Below are positions 25,251 to 34,192 of a stretch of DNA of 64,000 nt, piece after piece (position 1 is the first letter of the stretch; the number at the start of each line of letters is the position of its first letter). The position numbers were made by a program, and so were the translations under genes. Source of the stretch: Thermoactinomyces intermedius (GTDB lineage: Bacteria > Bacillota > Bacilli > Thermoactinomycetales > Thermoactinomycetaceae); NCBI RefSeq assembly GCF_016055025.1, contig NZ_JAECVW010000001.1, one strand, 5' to 3'. Below the pieces are notes generated by a model that made no database searches, had not been told where the DNA came from, and saw nothing but the letters and a program-made list of their open reading frames with translations.

Positions 25251-26915
25251 ATGATTCCATTTCAAGAAGAAGTATACCGATTGACAAAAAAATTGGTGGA
25301 ACACCCCAGTATTGTCGGAACTTTCGGTGAACGGGACATGGCTTATCTGATTTATGAGATATTGCAAGAGACCCCTTATTTTCAAGAACATCCCGAGTAT
25401 TTGCAGATGACGCCGACCCGGCAGGATGACCTGGAAAGATATAATGTACTCGCATTGCTGAAAGGCGGCAATGAGAATGAAAGCGAAACCGTGATATTGA
25501 TGGGGCACATGGATACGGTGGGCGTGGAAGATTACGGGAAATGGATGAATCTCGCTTTTTCGCCGGAACCATTGTTGGAAGAGTGGAAAAAGAGCAAACT
25601 GCCGGAAGAAGTGAAAAAAGATCTTGACACCGGGGATTACATCGGCGGGCGCGGAGTGCTGGACATGAAAAGCGGGATTGCCATCCATTTGGCGATTGTC
25701 CGGTACTTTGCCCGGAACCGGCATTTATTGAAAGGGAATTTGCTGTTTGTTGCCGCTTGTGATGAAGAGCGGAATTCGCGCGGGATCCTGTCGGCCCTGA
25801 CCGATATCTTGCAATGGGGAAGGGAAGAAAAGCTCACCTATATTGCGGCAATCAATTCGGATTACACGTCGCCCCGGTTTCCGGGGGATTGCGACCGCTA
25901 TATTTATCTGGGGACGGTCGGTAAATTGTTGCCGGCTTTTTATATCGTGGGCAAGGAAACCCATGTGGGGCAGGCATTTGAAGGCTTTGATCCCAACCTG
26001 ATTGCGTCGGAGTTGACGGCGCGAATCGATTACCAAACCAATTTGTGTGATGAAATGTTTGGCGAAATCACGTTGCCCCCGGTTTCATTGAAACAAACGG
26101 ATCTGAAAAAACAATATGATGTGCAAACACCCAAAACTGCACTGGTTTACTATAATTTTTTCGTTCACAGTTGGTCACCGCGGGATGTGCTGGAAAAGTT
26201 GAAACAGGTGGCCATCGATGCCTTTGAATCGGCCGTCATGAAGTTTCGGGACCAGTCGCGCCGGTATCATGAATCGAGACGCCGTCCGTACCGGGATATC
26301 GACTGGAAGCCGCGGGTTTATACATATGAGGAGTTTTACCGGAAATGCCGTGAAAAACACGGGCAGGAATTCGAACGGGAAATCTTGCGATTGACCGGGA
26401 ACATACTGAATCAGGAAAACATGGATGTTCGCGAGCACTCGCTGCGGATGGTGGAGGAGTTGTGGAAATGGGGCGGCGACGATGACCCGGCGGTAATTCT
26501 TTTTTATGCGGCCCCTTATATTCCCCGTGTGGTTTTAAATGAAAAAGATCCGCGTGATCTCCGCCTGATCCGGGCCGTAAAAAAATCGGTCGCGGAGATT
26601 GAGCCTTTGCAGGAGAAAAAGATCAAAGTGCGCAAATTTTTCCCGTATATTTCGGATATGAGCTTTGTGGCCATGAGCGATGATGAACGGGAAATTCAAA
26701 CGTTCGAAAAAAACATGCCGGTGTGGGGGGCCAAATACCATATGGACATGGAAGCCATCCGGCAGCTGGATGTCCCGGTGGTCAACATCGGCCCATACGG
26801 AAAAGACGCCCATAAAAAATGGGAACGGTTGGAAATTTCCTATTCGATGCAATGGGTTCCCAACTTGACCGTGCGTGTGATCCGGCATCTTTTCAATTCT
26901 GTGGATGCTTTTTGA
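25251..26915 (+). CDS. rocB: M20 family peptidase, RocB-like
   Basis: 554 residues from ATG 25251 (acgggggtccggtgt upstream). M20 zinc deacylase fold: LMGHMDTVGVEDYG, RGVLDMKSGIAIHLAIV and VAACDEERNSRG supply the metal and catalytic residues, and GKETHVGQAFEGFDPN the lid region. The extra length and the KYHMDMEAIRQLDVPVVNIGPYGKDAHKKWERL end are typical of RocB, linked to arginine use in Bacillus. No rocD/E/F genes are adjacent, so the arginine role is by homology only. Confidence 0.88.
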   Translation: MIPFQEEVYRLTKKLVEHPSIVGTFGERDMAYLIYEILQETPYFQEHPEYLQMTPTRQDDLERYNVLALLKGGNENESETVILMGHMDTVGVEDYGKWMNLAFSPEPLLEEWKKSKLPEEVKKDLDTGDYIGGRGVLDMKSGIAIHLAIVRYFARNRHLLKGNLLFVAACDEERNSRGILSALTDILQWGREEKLTYIAAINSDYTSPRFPGDCDRYIYLGTVGKLLPAFYIVGKETHVGQAFEGFDPNLIASELTARIDYQTNLCDEMFGEITLPPVSLKQTDLKKQYDVQTPKTALVYYNFFVHSWSPRDVLEKLKQVAIDAFESAVMKFRDQSRRYHESRRRPYRDIDWKPRVYTYEEFYRKCREKHGQEFEREILRLTGNILNQENMDVREHSLRMVEELWKWGGDDDPAVILFYAAPYIPRVVLNEKDPRDLRLIRAVKKSVAEIEPLQEKKIKVRKFFPYISDMSFVAMSDDEREIQTFEKNMPVWGAKYHMDMEAIRQLDVPVVNIGPYGKDAHKKWERLEISYSMQWVPNLTVRVIRHLFNSVDAF

Positions 26916-26982
26916 CAATGTCTCACCGGATGCAAATTTGTGTTATCGTATAAAGGAGCAGATACAGAAAAGGAGAGTCGAC

Positions 26983-27660
26983 ATGGATACGAGTTGGATG
27001 GAGCCTGCCTTTTGGCTTGCTTTTTTTAATATTATCATCATCGATTTGATCTTGAGCGGGGATAACGCGGTAGTGATCGGGATGGCCGCACGCAAACTGC
27101 CACCGGCGCAAAGGAAAAAAGCGATCGTGTTCGGTGCGGGCGTTGCTGTGTTGTTACGGTCCACCCTGACGGTCGTGGCCGCTTATTTGTTGAACATTCC
27201 CCTGTTGAAGACCGTGGGCGGAATCTTGTTGATCGGCATTGCGGTGAAATTATTGGTGGAGGAAGATGACGGAGTGGATGTCCATGCCGGGGATACGTTG
27301 AAAAGTGCCATTAAAACCATCATCATCGCTGATGTGGTGATGAGTCTGGATAATGTATTGGCGGTTGCCGGCGCTTCCCACGGGAGTGTTTTTCTCGTAT
27401 TGATAGGACTGGCTCTGAGCATTCCGTTTATCATGTGGGGCAGCAACATCATTGCCGGATTGCTGAACCGGTTTCCCTGGCTGCTCTATGTCGGGGCCGC
27501 CGTACTCGGGTACACGGGCGGACAATTGATTGTGGAAGACCCGTTCGTTCATCAATTGCTGACCGGGCTGGATGTCTTGAATCTGATCATCCCGGTGGCG
27601 CTGGCTGTGATTGTTGTCATCAGCGGCTATGCGTGGAAACATAAAACGAAAACGGTGTAA
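26983..27660 (+). CDS. TerC family membrane protein (YjbE/YkoY-like Mn2+ exporter)
   Basis: 225 residues from ATG 26983 with aaaaggagagtcgac upstream. About seven membrane segments. The two repeated acidic motifs LILSGDNAVVIGMA (about 22-35) and ADVVMSLDNVLAVAGA (about 125) are the metal-path signatures of TerC. Bacillus homologues export Mn2+ to metallate secreted enzymes. No yybP-ykoY Mn riboswitch is visible in the 67-nt upstream gap. Confidence 0.92.
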   Translation: MDTSWMEPAFWLAFFNIIIIDLILSGDNAVVIGMAARKLPPAQRKKAIVFGAGVAVLLRSTLTVVAAYLLNIPLLKTVGGILLIGIAVKLLVEEDDGVDVHAGDTLKSAIKTIIIADVVMSLDNVLAVAGASHGSVFLVLIGLALSIPFIMWGSNIIAGLLNRFPWLLYVGAAVLGYTGGQLIVEDPFVHQLLTGLDVLNLIIPVALAVIVVISGYAWKHKTKTV

Positions 27661-27668
27661 ATCAAATC

Positions 27669-27708
27669 AAAAAGCCGGCTTGTCCGTTTGCGGATGAGCC
27701 GGCTTTTT
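27669..27708. terminator. Bidirectional terminator between terC-like gene and tRNA-Gln
   Basis: Twelve-bp stem aaaaagccggct/agccggcttttt serves both convergent transcripts. Confidence 0.88.
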
Positions 27709-27736
27709 CCGGTTAAAAGGAGACAATCTTTTTTGT

Positions 27737-27811
27737 TGGCTGGGGAAGCAGGATTCGAACCTGCGCATCACGGAGTCAAAGTCCGTTGCCTTACCACTTG
27801 GCTATTCCCCA
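27737..27811 (-). tRNA. tRNA-Gln (anticodon TTG)
   Basis: 75 nt with encoded CCA. Minus-strand acceptor tggggaa/ttcccca, D-arm tagccaagtggtaaggca, anticodon arm acgga/tccgt with loop ctTTGac, T-arm gcaggttcgaatcctgc. Confidence 0.96.
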
Positions 27812-27986
27812 TTGCTTTCTTTCTTAGAATGGATCCATTCGCCACGTTTTATACATCGCACGCGGCATAAAGGAGAAAAAAGTCAAACCAACCCAAATCA
27901 AAAAAATGGCAAAATTCAGGAGGATCTTTCCTTTTAAAGGGGAAATTGTAAAAATATGTCGTTTGCATGGGAAAGGGGTATTCAGC

Positions 27987-29111
27987 ATGGACATAGCTTC
28001 TTACATCAATCAATTGTTGCATCAGGCCGTGCAACTCAGGGCAAGTGATGTCCATATTGAACCGCAACCGGATGCATTGCGCATCCGTATGCGGGTGGAC
28101 GGACAATTGACGGAGACCGGAAAGGCGGATCTCTTCCATGCAACAGCGATTGTCTCAAGAATCAAAGTGATGAGCCGGATGGATATCGGGGAAAAACGTC
28201 TTCCGCAGGACGGGGTTTTTGTTTTTCAGCGGGACAAACAACCGCTTGAGATCCGGGTGTCCACCCTGCCGACAATTCACGGGGAGAAAGTGGTGATGCG
28301 GATTCTTCGTCTCCGCGAGAATCCTTTCACCATGGAAGAGTTGGGGATGGAGAGCAAACAACAACAAAAGGTGAGGCGCCTGTTAAGCAAAAGCAGCGGC
28401 CTCATGGTTGTCACCGGCCCCACCGGCTCTGGCAAAACCACGACACTTTACACCTTGTTGCAGACATTGAATCAAAGCCGGACCAATATTGTTTCTTTGG
28501 AAGATCCGGTTGAATTGCAACTGGACGGGATCAATCAGGTGCAAATCCATCCGAAATCCGGCCTCACTTATGCCTGCGCATTGCGGGCGGTGATGAGGCA
28601 GGATCCGGATGTGATCATGATCGGGGAAATCCGGGATGAGGAAGTGGCAAAGATTGCCGTGAGTGCCGCGTTGACCGGTCATCTGGTTCTGACGACGTTA
28701 CACACGCCCGATGCGGCGGGAGCCGTGATCCGTTTGCTGGATTTGAAAGTGGAACCGTACCGCTTGGCCGCATCGCTCATCGGGGTGATTGCGCAAAGGC
28801 TGGTGCGGCAAATTTGCACCGGCTGTGGCGGTGAGGGGTGCCATTATTGCCGGCACACCGGGTACCGGGGAAGAACCGGGGTTTTTGAAGTGCTGGAGAT
28901 AAGTGATGACCTGGCCGGGCAGATTGCCCGTCATAATACAGGGGTGAAAATTCGCAAGGCGATGAAAGATTCGGGGATGATGACGCTGGAAGACAGGATG
29001 AAAGAGCATGTCAATAAAGGCGAAACGATGATGGAAGAACGGGTGAGGAAGGTCGATGGGGATGTTGTGGATAAACAAACGGTGGAATGCGGAGCAGTAC
29101 ATGGTGTTTAG
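27987..29111 (+). CDS. comGA: Competence pseudopilus ATPase ComGA (GspE/PulE family)
   Basis: 374 residues from ATG 27987 (gaaaggggtattcagc upstream); an upstream frame opening at 27906 lacks a site. Secretion ATPase that drives assembly of the DNA-uptake pseudopilus. Walker A GPTGSGKTTTLYTLL near residue 145, Asp box and Walker B in LRAVMRQDPDVIMIGEIRDEE, His box LTGHLVLTTLHT. A CTGC...CHYC tetracysteine segment near residue 275 is kept, as in GspE/PilB and unlike many Bacillus ComGA proteins. First gene of the comG operon. Confidence 0.93.
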   Translation: MDIASYINQLLHQAVQLRASDVHIEPQPDALRIRMRVDGQLTETGKADLFHATAIVSRIKVMSRMDIGEKRLPQDGVFVFQRDKQPLEIRVSTLPTIHGEKVVMRILRLRENPFTMEELGMESKQQQKVRRLLSKSSGLMVVTGPTGSGKTTTLYTLLQTLNQSRTNIVSLEDPVELQLDGINQVQIHPKSGLTYACALRAVMRQDPDVIMIGEIRDEEVAKIAVSAALTGHLVLTTLHTPDAAGAVIRLLDLKVEPYRLAASLIGVIAQRLVRQICTGCGGEGCHYCRHTGYRGRTGVFEVLEISDDLAGQIARHNTGVKIRKAMKDSGMMTLEDRMKEHVNKGETMMEERVRKVDGDVVDKQTVECGAVHGV

Positions 29112-30108
29112 TCAGCAAATGGGCCATCTGTTGGAAAGCGGAATTCCATTATTGGCCTGTTTGGAATTGCTGGCCGCACAGCGTTTGATCGACGAACCGG
29201 TTTATCAACGGCTGAACGGGTTGCTGCAAAAAGGGCAATCGTTGTCCGCGGCTTTGAAAAAACTCAACTTTCCGCCGATTTACACCGCTTTTGTGCGGGC
29301 GGCGGAAGAACACGGGGATTACGTATCGGGGTTTAAGCGCTGTGCTTCTTACTATGCAACCAAAGCCAATTGGCAGCGGGAAGTCAAAAAAGCATGCACT
29401 TATCCGGCGATTGTGTTTCTCCTTGCCGTTTGCGCTTTTGTCTTTATGTTTGCAGTGGTGATGCCGAGGTTTTCCCATCTGTATGCATCCATGAATATTT
29501 CCATGCCGCTGGTTACACGCCGTCTGTTTCAGGTTTATGATGCGTTGCCGCAGCTTTTGGCAGGGGGATTGCTTTTCATTCTTCTGGTGGTGACCGTGGG
29601 TTTCATCCTCCGGTTGAGCCCCTTCCCGGTCCGGGTTTGGTGGGGAGCCTGCTGGATCCGTTTGCCGTTGGTCCGGCAGATTTGCCGGTACCGGCACACT
29701 CATTTTTTGACCATTCAGCTGTCTTCCCTTTTAAAAGCCGGGGTTTCGTTGGTGGATGCCCTGCAGTTGATCCAAAGACATACACCATGGCCGGTGCTTG
29801 TCCATTACCTGAACCGGGTGAACCAAGAACTGTTGACGGGGAAATCTTTTTCCGGCGCCTTGAGCCAAAAGGGCAAACATTTCTTTTTGCCTTCTTTGCC
29901 CCGGTTGGTTGCCATTGCCGAGGAATCGGGGAAATTGGTGGAAACCTTGACCAATCTGGCGGACGGGACTGAAATGATGATCCGTTACAAATTGGAACGG
30001 GTGGCCAAAAGCATAGAGCCTTTTTGTATTTTTATGATCGGCCTGATGATCGCGGTCTCGGTGGTTGCTTTGTTTTTGCCGGTGTTAAAACTGGTGCAGG
30101 CGCTCTGA
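29056..30108 (+). CDS. comGB: Competence pseudopilus membrane platform ComGB (GspF family)
   Basis: 350 residues; ATG 29056 has gaggaaggtcg just upstream and overlaps comGA by 56 nt, an unusually long overlap. Two T2SF/GspF repeats (about residues 10-130 and 210-335), each led by a FSQQMGHLLESGIPLLACLELL-like helix pair, with membrane segments near 115-140, 165-190 and 320-345. It anchors the assembly ATPase at the membrane. Confidence 0.9.
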   Translation: MGMLWINKRWNAEQYMVFSQQMGHLLESGIPLLACLELLAAQRLIDEPVYQRLNGLLQKGQSLSAALKKLNFPPIYTAFVRAAEEHGDYVSGFKRCASYYATKANWQREVKKACTYPAIVFLLAVCAFVFMFAVVMPRFSHLYASMNISMPLVTRRLFQVYDALPQLLAGGLLFILLVVTVGFILRLSPFPVRVWWGACWIRLPLVRQICRYRHTHFLTIQLSSLLKAGVSLVDALQLIQRHTPWPVLVHYLNRVNQELLTGKSFSGALSQKGKHFFLPSLPRLVAIAEESGKLVETLTNLADGTEMMIRYKLERVAKSIEPFCIFMIGLMIAVSVVALFLPVLKLVQAL

Positions 30109-30129
30109 ATAAACGAAAGGGGGAGGAAC

Positions 30130-30468
30130 ATGAATGTCCATCGTTCGCATGGAGAAAAAGGGTTTACTCTGATCGAGATGTTGGTTGTCCTGTTTATTAT
30201 CGGTTTGATTTTGGCGATCGCCATTCCCAATTTGAAAGCGGCGGGAATGAAAGCACAGGAGAAAGCGGATCTCGCCAACCGGCAAATGATTGCGGCCCAA
30301 GCGGATCAGTATTTTTTGGAGTACGGGGAATATCCGACGGTTGAAGAATTGGTGAAAAGGGGTTATTTGCGTTCCGTCCCTCCATGTCCGTCCGGAAACG
30401 GAAAATATGTGATCCACCCGGAACCGAATCTTCCTTTTGACCGGAGAGTCACCTGTCATGCGAAATGA
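30130..30468 (+). CDS. comGC: Major pseudopilin ComGC
   Basis: 112 residues, ATG after aaagggggaggaac. Class III prepilin signal EKG/FTLIEMLVVLFIIGLILAIAIPNL, cleaved between Gly and Phe by ComC, followed by a soluble domain with EYGEYPTVEELVKRGYL and a Cys pair (PPCPSG, VTCHAK). It forms the bulk of the competence pilus. Overlaps comGD by 11 nt. Confidence 0.93.
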   Translation: MNVHRSHGEKGFTLIEMLVVLFIIGLILAIAIPNLKAAGMKAQEKADLANRQMIAAQADQYFLEYGEYPTVEELVKRGYLRSVPPCPSGNGKYVIHPEPNLPFDRRVTCHAK

Positions 30469-30913
30469 CGGAAGGCCGGGCGGCCAAGCGGGATGGACGC
30501 TGATCGAAGTGATTTTTGCGTTGTTTTTGTTTGGCTTGTTGGCCACTTTGTGTGTCCCCGCCGTCATGTCGGTGGGGGAGCGGGTGGAAAGAAAGCTGTT
30601 GATTGAGGAGCTTGCGACCCAACTGCAACTGGCGCAAATGGAAGCCGTCACAAGACAAGCGGAAGTGACGGTGCAGTGGGAAGCGAAGGAAGTGAAAGTG
30701 ATTGAAGACGGGGCGTTATTAAGGAAAATGGATATCCCTCCGCCATACCGGTTGGACAGCAACTATCCGGGGCAACGGCTCACTTTCCGGGAAACGGGAC
30801 AGGTGCGCGGCGGCACGGTCACTTTTTATGTCAAAGACAAGCCCGTCGGACGCATTGTGATTCAAGTGGCTTCCGGACTGCCGGTGATCGAGGTGTTCGT
30901 CAATGCCGTCTGA
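30458..30913 (+). CDS. comGD: Minor pseudopilin ComGD-like
   Basis: 151 residues from ATG 30458. Prepilin motif QAG/WTLIEVIFALFLFGLLATLCVPAV with Trp in place of the usual Phe at +1 and the conserved Glu5. A periplasmic-side GspH-like domain follows (LATQLQLAQMEAVTRQAEVTVQW). The name is by operon position between comGC and comGE; sequence similarity among minor pilins is low. Confidence 0.8.
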   Translation: MRNDGRPGGQAGWTLIEVIFALFLFGLLATLCVPAVMSVGERVERKLLIEELATQLQLAQMEAVTRQAEVTVQWEAKEVKVIEDGALLRKMDIPPPYRLDSNYPGQRLTFRETGQVRGGTVTFYVKDKPVGRIVIQVASGLPVIEVFVNAV

Positions 30914-31292
30914 CCGTTTTAACATTAACAGCTCAAGCGGTTTTACGCTGGCCGAACTGGTCAGTGCCGGCTTTGTTCTGGGGGTGTTTGTGTTTTTTGC
31001 TTTACCCGTGTTGAAAGAAATGCGGATGCACTATGCTTCACAAGTGTTGCAGATGGAGATATCAGAGGCCATGCAGAGCAAGATGGAAGAACTTCAACAC
31101 AGCGATCCCGGGCAATGCAAGGGGCAAGAAAAAGTAAAAAGCCGCCAGCCCGTGCAAAAAGAAATCCTGTTGCGCTGGGATTGCAAAAAGGTGCAACCTT
31201 TCTTATATCAATTGGAGTTGAAGGCCGAATGGGAAGGATTCGACGGAAAAACCGAAAGCCGGCGATGGTTCACCCACCGTTTTTTCCCGTAA
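30903..31292 (+). CDS. comGE: Minor pseudopilin ComGE-like
   Basis: 129 residues, ATG overlapping comGD by 11 nt. Prepilin motif SSG/FTLAELVSAGFVLGVFVFFALPVL. Two Cys (PGQCKGQ, RWDCKKV) could form a disulfide. Name from position in the operon. Confidence 0.75.
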   Translation: MPSDRFNINSSSGFTLAELVSAGFVLGVFVFFALPVLKEMRMHYASQVLQMEISEAMQSKMEELQHSDPGQCKGQEKVKSRQPVQKEILLRWDCKKVQPFLYQLELKAEWEGFDGKTESRRWFTHRFFP

Positions 31293-31762
31293 AAACGGAA
31301 GCCGGGTTTACCTATATTGAATTTTGCATCGTTTTGTCCGCTTTGATCGTTTTTCTGCCGGCCTTGTTTTTTGTGTCTTCCACCACAGAAAAAGAAATTA
31401 AAGAAATGATCCATCACTCCCGGTTGGAGATGGATTACCTGTCTTTTTTGGTGTGGCTGGAAAAAGACGTCCAAAAAGGGGTTCATTTCCGGGAAACGGA
31501 TGGTGTGTTGTACATTGAGCAGGATCAACAAGTGATGATCCGTTACATGCTGAAAGGACGGCGCTTGATCCGAAGCGTCAAAAAGCCGGAAGACAAGGGG
31601 TTCAGGGGTACGACCATTGTTCTGAACCATGTTTATTATGCGCAATTTTTACCGGATGAGAACGGAGTGAAGTCGGATGTCGGATTGCAAAATTGGTATG
31701 CCCACCAGGAATTTCAAACGTACTTTTCAAAACGGTCACAGGAGAAAGACCCATCCCGGTGA
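31265..31762 (+). CDS. comGF: Minor pseudopilin ComGF-like
   Basis: 165 residues if ATG 31265 is the start; ATG 31229 is an alternative with a slightly better site (aaggccga). Prepilin-type segment EAG/FTYIEFCIVLSALIVFLPALFFV, then a soluble domain with RLEMDYLSFLVWLEKDVQKG and RYMLKGRRLIRSV, the ComGF pattern. Overlaps the neighbours on both sides. Confidence 0.75.
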   Translation: MVHPPFFPVKTEAGFTYIEFCIVLSALIVFLPALFFVSSTTEKEIKEMIHHSRLEMDYLSFLVWLEKDVQKGVHFRETDGVLYIEQDQQVMIRYMLKGRRLIRSVKKPEDKGFRGTTIVLNHVYYAQFLPDENGVKSDVGLQNWYAHQEFQTYFSKRSQEKDPSR

Positions 31763-32135
31763 GTCCGGCATGGCTCTGCCGGTCACCCTCATGATTGTGA
31801 CGTTTTTATTCACACTGATCATGCTGTCGGTTTCGCAAATGGTTCAGGTGAGAAGAATGCAAACGCTGTATCAGGAAAGAGTGAAAAGCCGGTATGTGGC
31901 TGAAAGCGGGATCGCCATTGTTCAGCAACAATTGCGGTTGAACGGGCAAAACCGGGCGGCTGCGGCGGATGAAACCATGATTCAGGTGGAGGACCGGTAT
32001 GTCTTGGTCAATGTGGATGTCCAGCCGTCTCATGTACGGGTCCAAGCCACCACGTGGGGGGAACAGGGCGTGGTGCAAACCGTGGAAGCTTTTCTCCATC
32101 CAAAAACCTATGCCGTTTCGCGGTGGATCCGGTAA
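31677..32135 (+). CDS. comGG: Minor pseudopilin ComGG-like
   Basis: 152 residues from ATG 31677 (cggagtgaagtcgg upstream), overlapping comGF by 86 nt in another frame. After a basic leader, GESGMALPVTLMIVTFLFTLIMLSVSQM forms the hydrophobic helix and YQERVKSRYVAESGIAIVQQQL follows, a PilX/ComGG-type pattern. Last pilin gene of the operon. Confidence 0.75.
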   Translation: MSDCKIGMPTRNFKRTFQNGHRRKTHPGESGMALPVTLMIVTFLFTLIMLSVSQMVQVRRMQTLYQERVKSRYVAESGIAIVQQQLRLNGQNRAAAADETMIQVEDRYVLVNVDVQPSHVRVQATTWGEQGVVQTVEAFLHPKTYAVSRWIR

Positions 32136-32196
32136 ATCGCTTTTTTCCGGTTTAAAGTTTTTTGTGCCGGGCCATGCTAAAGGCTGAGGTGATTGG

Positions 32197-32397
32197 ATGT
32201 CATTCAGGGATTGGTTTACCTATTTGTTGGAAAGATTCATCTGGTATCTCGAAACCCCCCGGACCGAACGGAAGAAACTAAAACAATCGCGAAAAGAACC
32301 TTGGAGTGTCCGCTGGTTTGGATTGATTCCATTCTCGATGAAAATGACCATTGACAAACAACGAAGCAGATTGCGAGGGAAGCAAAGTGGAAAATAA
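32197..32397 (+). CDS. yqzE: YqzE family small protein
   Basis: 66 residues, ATG after ggctgaggtgattgg. The YqzE pattern is clear: YLLERFIWYLETPRTERKKLKQSRK followed by WSVRWFGLIPFSMKM. In Bacillus subtilis yqzE lies directly after comGG, exactly as here, and is a late-competence gene of unknown function. Probably part of the comG transcript. Confidence 0.78.
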   Translation: MSFRDWFTYLLERFIWYLETPRTERKKLKQSRKEPWSVRWFGLIPFSMKMTIDKQRSRLRGKQSGK

Positions 32398-32551
32398 TTA
32401 CCGGTTGATGAATTTGCAACAGCAACCGAAGTTGTTGGAACAAATCCAAAAATGGGAACGGGAACTTCATAAACAGACCGGAAGCCATGTGGCCCTGATT
32501 GCTTACGAAGAAAAGCAAACGGAACAACTTCACAAAAAGGAGCGGGAGTGA
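32387..32551 (+). CDS. Small hypothetical protein after yqzE
   Basis: 54 residues from GTG 32387, preceded by gagggaagcaaa and overlapping the yqzE stop by 11 nt, so translational coupling is likely. Hydrophilic, with a helical LLEQIQKWERELHKQTG segment. The terminator stem starts inside its last codons. Family not recognised. Confidence 0.55.
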   Translation: MENNYRLMNLQQQPKLLEQIQKWERELHKQTGSHVALIAYEEKQTEQLHKKERE

Positions 32552-32570
32552 AGCTCCTTTTCTTTTTGTT
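32534..32570 (+). terminator. Intrinsic terminator of the comG operon
   Basis: aaaaggagc/gctcctttt stem overlapping the last codons, then tcttttt. Confidence 0.75.
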
Positions 32571-32651
32571 CTGTGTTATACTTTATAATTGAGTTTTGAC
32601 CTTATTCTATCGATTATAGATTTACCTACATTTAAAAGGAGCGAATCCTTG

Positions 32652-33758
32652 ATGGTACATCGTACAAAAACCCGACCGGTAAAAGTGGGAAATATCCAAA
32701 TCGGGGGAAACGACCAAGTTGTGATACAAAGCATGACCACAACCAAAACCCATGACGTCAAAGCAACCGTTGAGCAGATTCGGAAGCTGGAAGAAGCCGG
32801 ATGTCAGATTGTGCGCGTGGCTTGTCCCGATCAGCGTGCGGCAGAGGCGATTCCGTTGATTAAAAAAGAAGTGAATGTCCCCCTGGTTGCGGATATTCAT
32901 TTTGATTATAAGTTGGCATTAAAGGCGATTGAAGGCGGGATTGACAAAATCCGCATCAATCCGGGAAACATCGGCCGCCGCGAAAAAGTGGAAGCAGTCG
33001 TCAAAGCTGCCAAGGAACGCGGGATTCCGATTCGGATTGGTGTAAATGCCGGATCTTTGGAAAAACGCATTTTGGAGAAATACGGCTATCCTACGGCGCA
33101 AGGCATGATTGAGAGCGCATTGTACCATATCGGCATTTTGGAAGAGTTGGATTTTCATGATATTATCGTTTCGTTGAAAGCCTCGGATGTCCGGTTGGCG
33201 ATCGATGCATATAAATTGGCGGCCGAAACCTTTGATTATCCTTTGCATTTGGGAATCACCGAATCGGGAACGTTGTTTTCCGGAACAGTAAAAAGTTCGG
33301 CTGGTTTGGGCGCACTTTTGGCGATGGGAATCGGAAACACCATCCGCATCAGCCTGAGTGCCGATCCGGTGGAGGAAGTGAAAGTGGCCCGCGAATTGCT
33401 GAAAGCGTTCGGATTGGCAGCCAATGCCGCCACGTTGATTTCTTGTCCCACTTGCGGCCGGATCGAGATTGATTTGATCTCCATTGCCAACGAGATTGAA
33501 GAATACATTGCAAACATTCAAGCGCCCATCAAAGTGTCTGTGTTGGGATGTGCCGTAAATGGTCCGGGGGAAGCCAAAGAAGCGGATATCGGAATTGCCG
33601 GGGCCCGTGGAGAAGGATTGCTTTTCCGTCACGGCAAGATTATCCGCAAAATTCCCGAAGAGAAAATGGTTGAGGAACTGAAAAAAGAGATCGACAAACT
33701 CGCGGAAGAGTATTACAAAAAACAAAATGAAGAAAAACAAAACGTTCTCAATGCTTAA
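32652..33758 (+). CDS. ispG: (E)-4-hydroxy-3-methylbut-2-enyl-diphosphate synthase (flavodoxin)
   Basis: 368 residues from ATG 32652, 9 nt after aaaaggagcg. Penultimate enzyme of the MEP isoprenoid pathway. TIM-barrel start IQSMTTTKTHDV, PLVADIHFDYKLALKA, KIRINPGNIG, and the 4Fe-4S cysteines in ISCPTCGR and VLGCAVNGPGE with the capping Glu. Length fits the single-domain bacterial type. Flanked by terminators. Confidence 0.97.
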   Translation: MVHRTKTRPVKVGNIQIGGNDQVVIQSMTTTKTHDVKATVEQIRKLEEAGCQIVRVACPDQRAAEAIPLIKKEVNVPLVADIHFDYKLALKAIEGGIDKIRINPGNIGRREKVEAVVKAAKERGIPIRIGVNAGSLEKRILEKYGYPTAQGMIESALYHIGILEELDFHDIIVSLKASDVRLAIDAYKLAAETFDYPLHLGITESGTLFSGTVKSSAGLGALLAMGIGNTIRISLSADPVEEVKVARELLKAFGLAANAATLISCPTCGRIEIDLISIANEIEEYIANIQAPIKVSVLGCAVNGPGEAKEADIGIAGARGEGLLFRHGKIIRKIPEEKMVEELKKEIDKLAEEYYKKQNEEKQNVLNA

Positions 33759-33762
33759 AAGA

Positions 33763-33793
33763 AGAGCCATCCTTTTTTAAGGATGGCTTTTTA
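33763..33793 (+). terminator. Intrinsic terminator of ispG
   Basis: agccatcc/ggatggct stem and a T-run. Confidence 0.85.
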
Positions 33794-33863
33794 CTCATTC
33801 CATGTATAAAGCCCGCTTTTTTTTGTGATACTATTGCTGATCCCAAGTTAAAGGAGGGATATC

Positions 33864-34079
33864 ATGAGAAAAGTAGCTTTGGTTCTGGTGATTATTGGCG
33901 CGTTAAACTGGTTGCTGGTAGGACTTTTTCAATGGGATTTGGTATCGGCCATTTTCGGAGGCGAAGCTTTCAGGGAATCCTCCTTTCTCAGCCGCATCAT
34001 TTATGCCTTGGTCGGGATTGCGGGGATTTATGCGATTCGCTTCCTCTTTGATGATCGTACAAAAGCCGAATACCAATAA
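33864..34079 (+). CDS. DUF378 family small membrane protein
   Basis: 71 residues, ATG after aaaggagggatatc. Two hydrophobic helices with the DUF378 pattern LVIIGALNWLLVGLFQWDLV and RIIYALVGIAGIYAI. Function unknown; relatives (YuzA-like) are widespread in Bacilli. Monocistronic. Confidence 0.85.
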   Translation: MRKVALVLVIIGALNWLLVGLFQWDLVSAIFGGEAFRESSFLSRIIYALVGIAGIYAIRFLFDDRTKAEYQ

Positions 34080-34086
34080 CATAAGC

Positions 34087-34120
34087 GAAACTCCGGGCAA
34101 ATCCGTCTGGAGTTTTTTTG
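34087..34120 (+). terminator. Intrinsic terminator
   Basis: aaactcc/ggagttt stem followed by T residues. Confidence 0.75.
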
Positions 34121-34192
34121 GGGGTAAAAAATTTGATTCTTTCGTAAAATCAGGATATAAGTTAAGATCAGAAAAGAAAGGGGGAGGCAAAA

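Noticed and set aside
26916..26982. yybP-ykoY manganese riboswitch before the TerC gene
   Set aside because: The gap is only 67 nt and lacks the aptamer's conserved segments.
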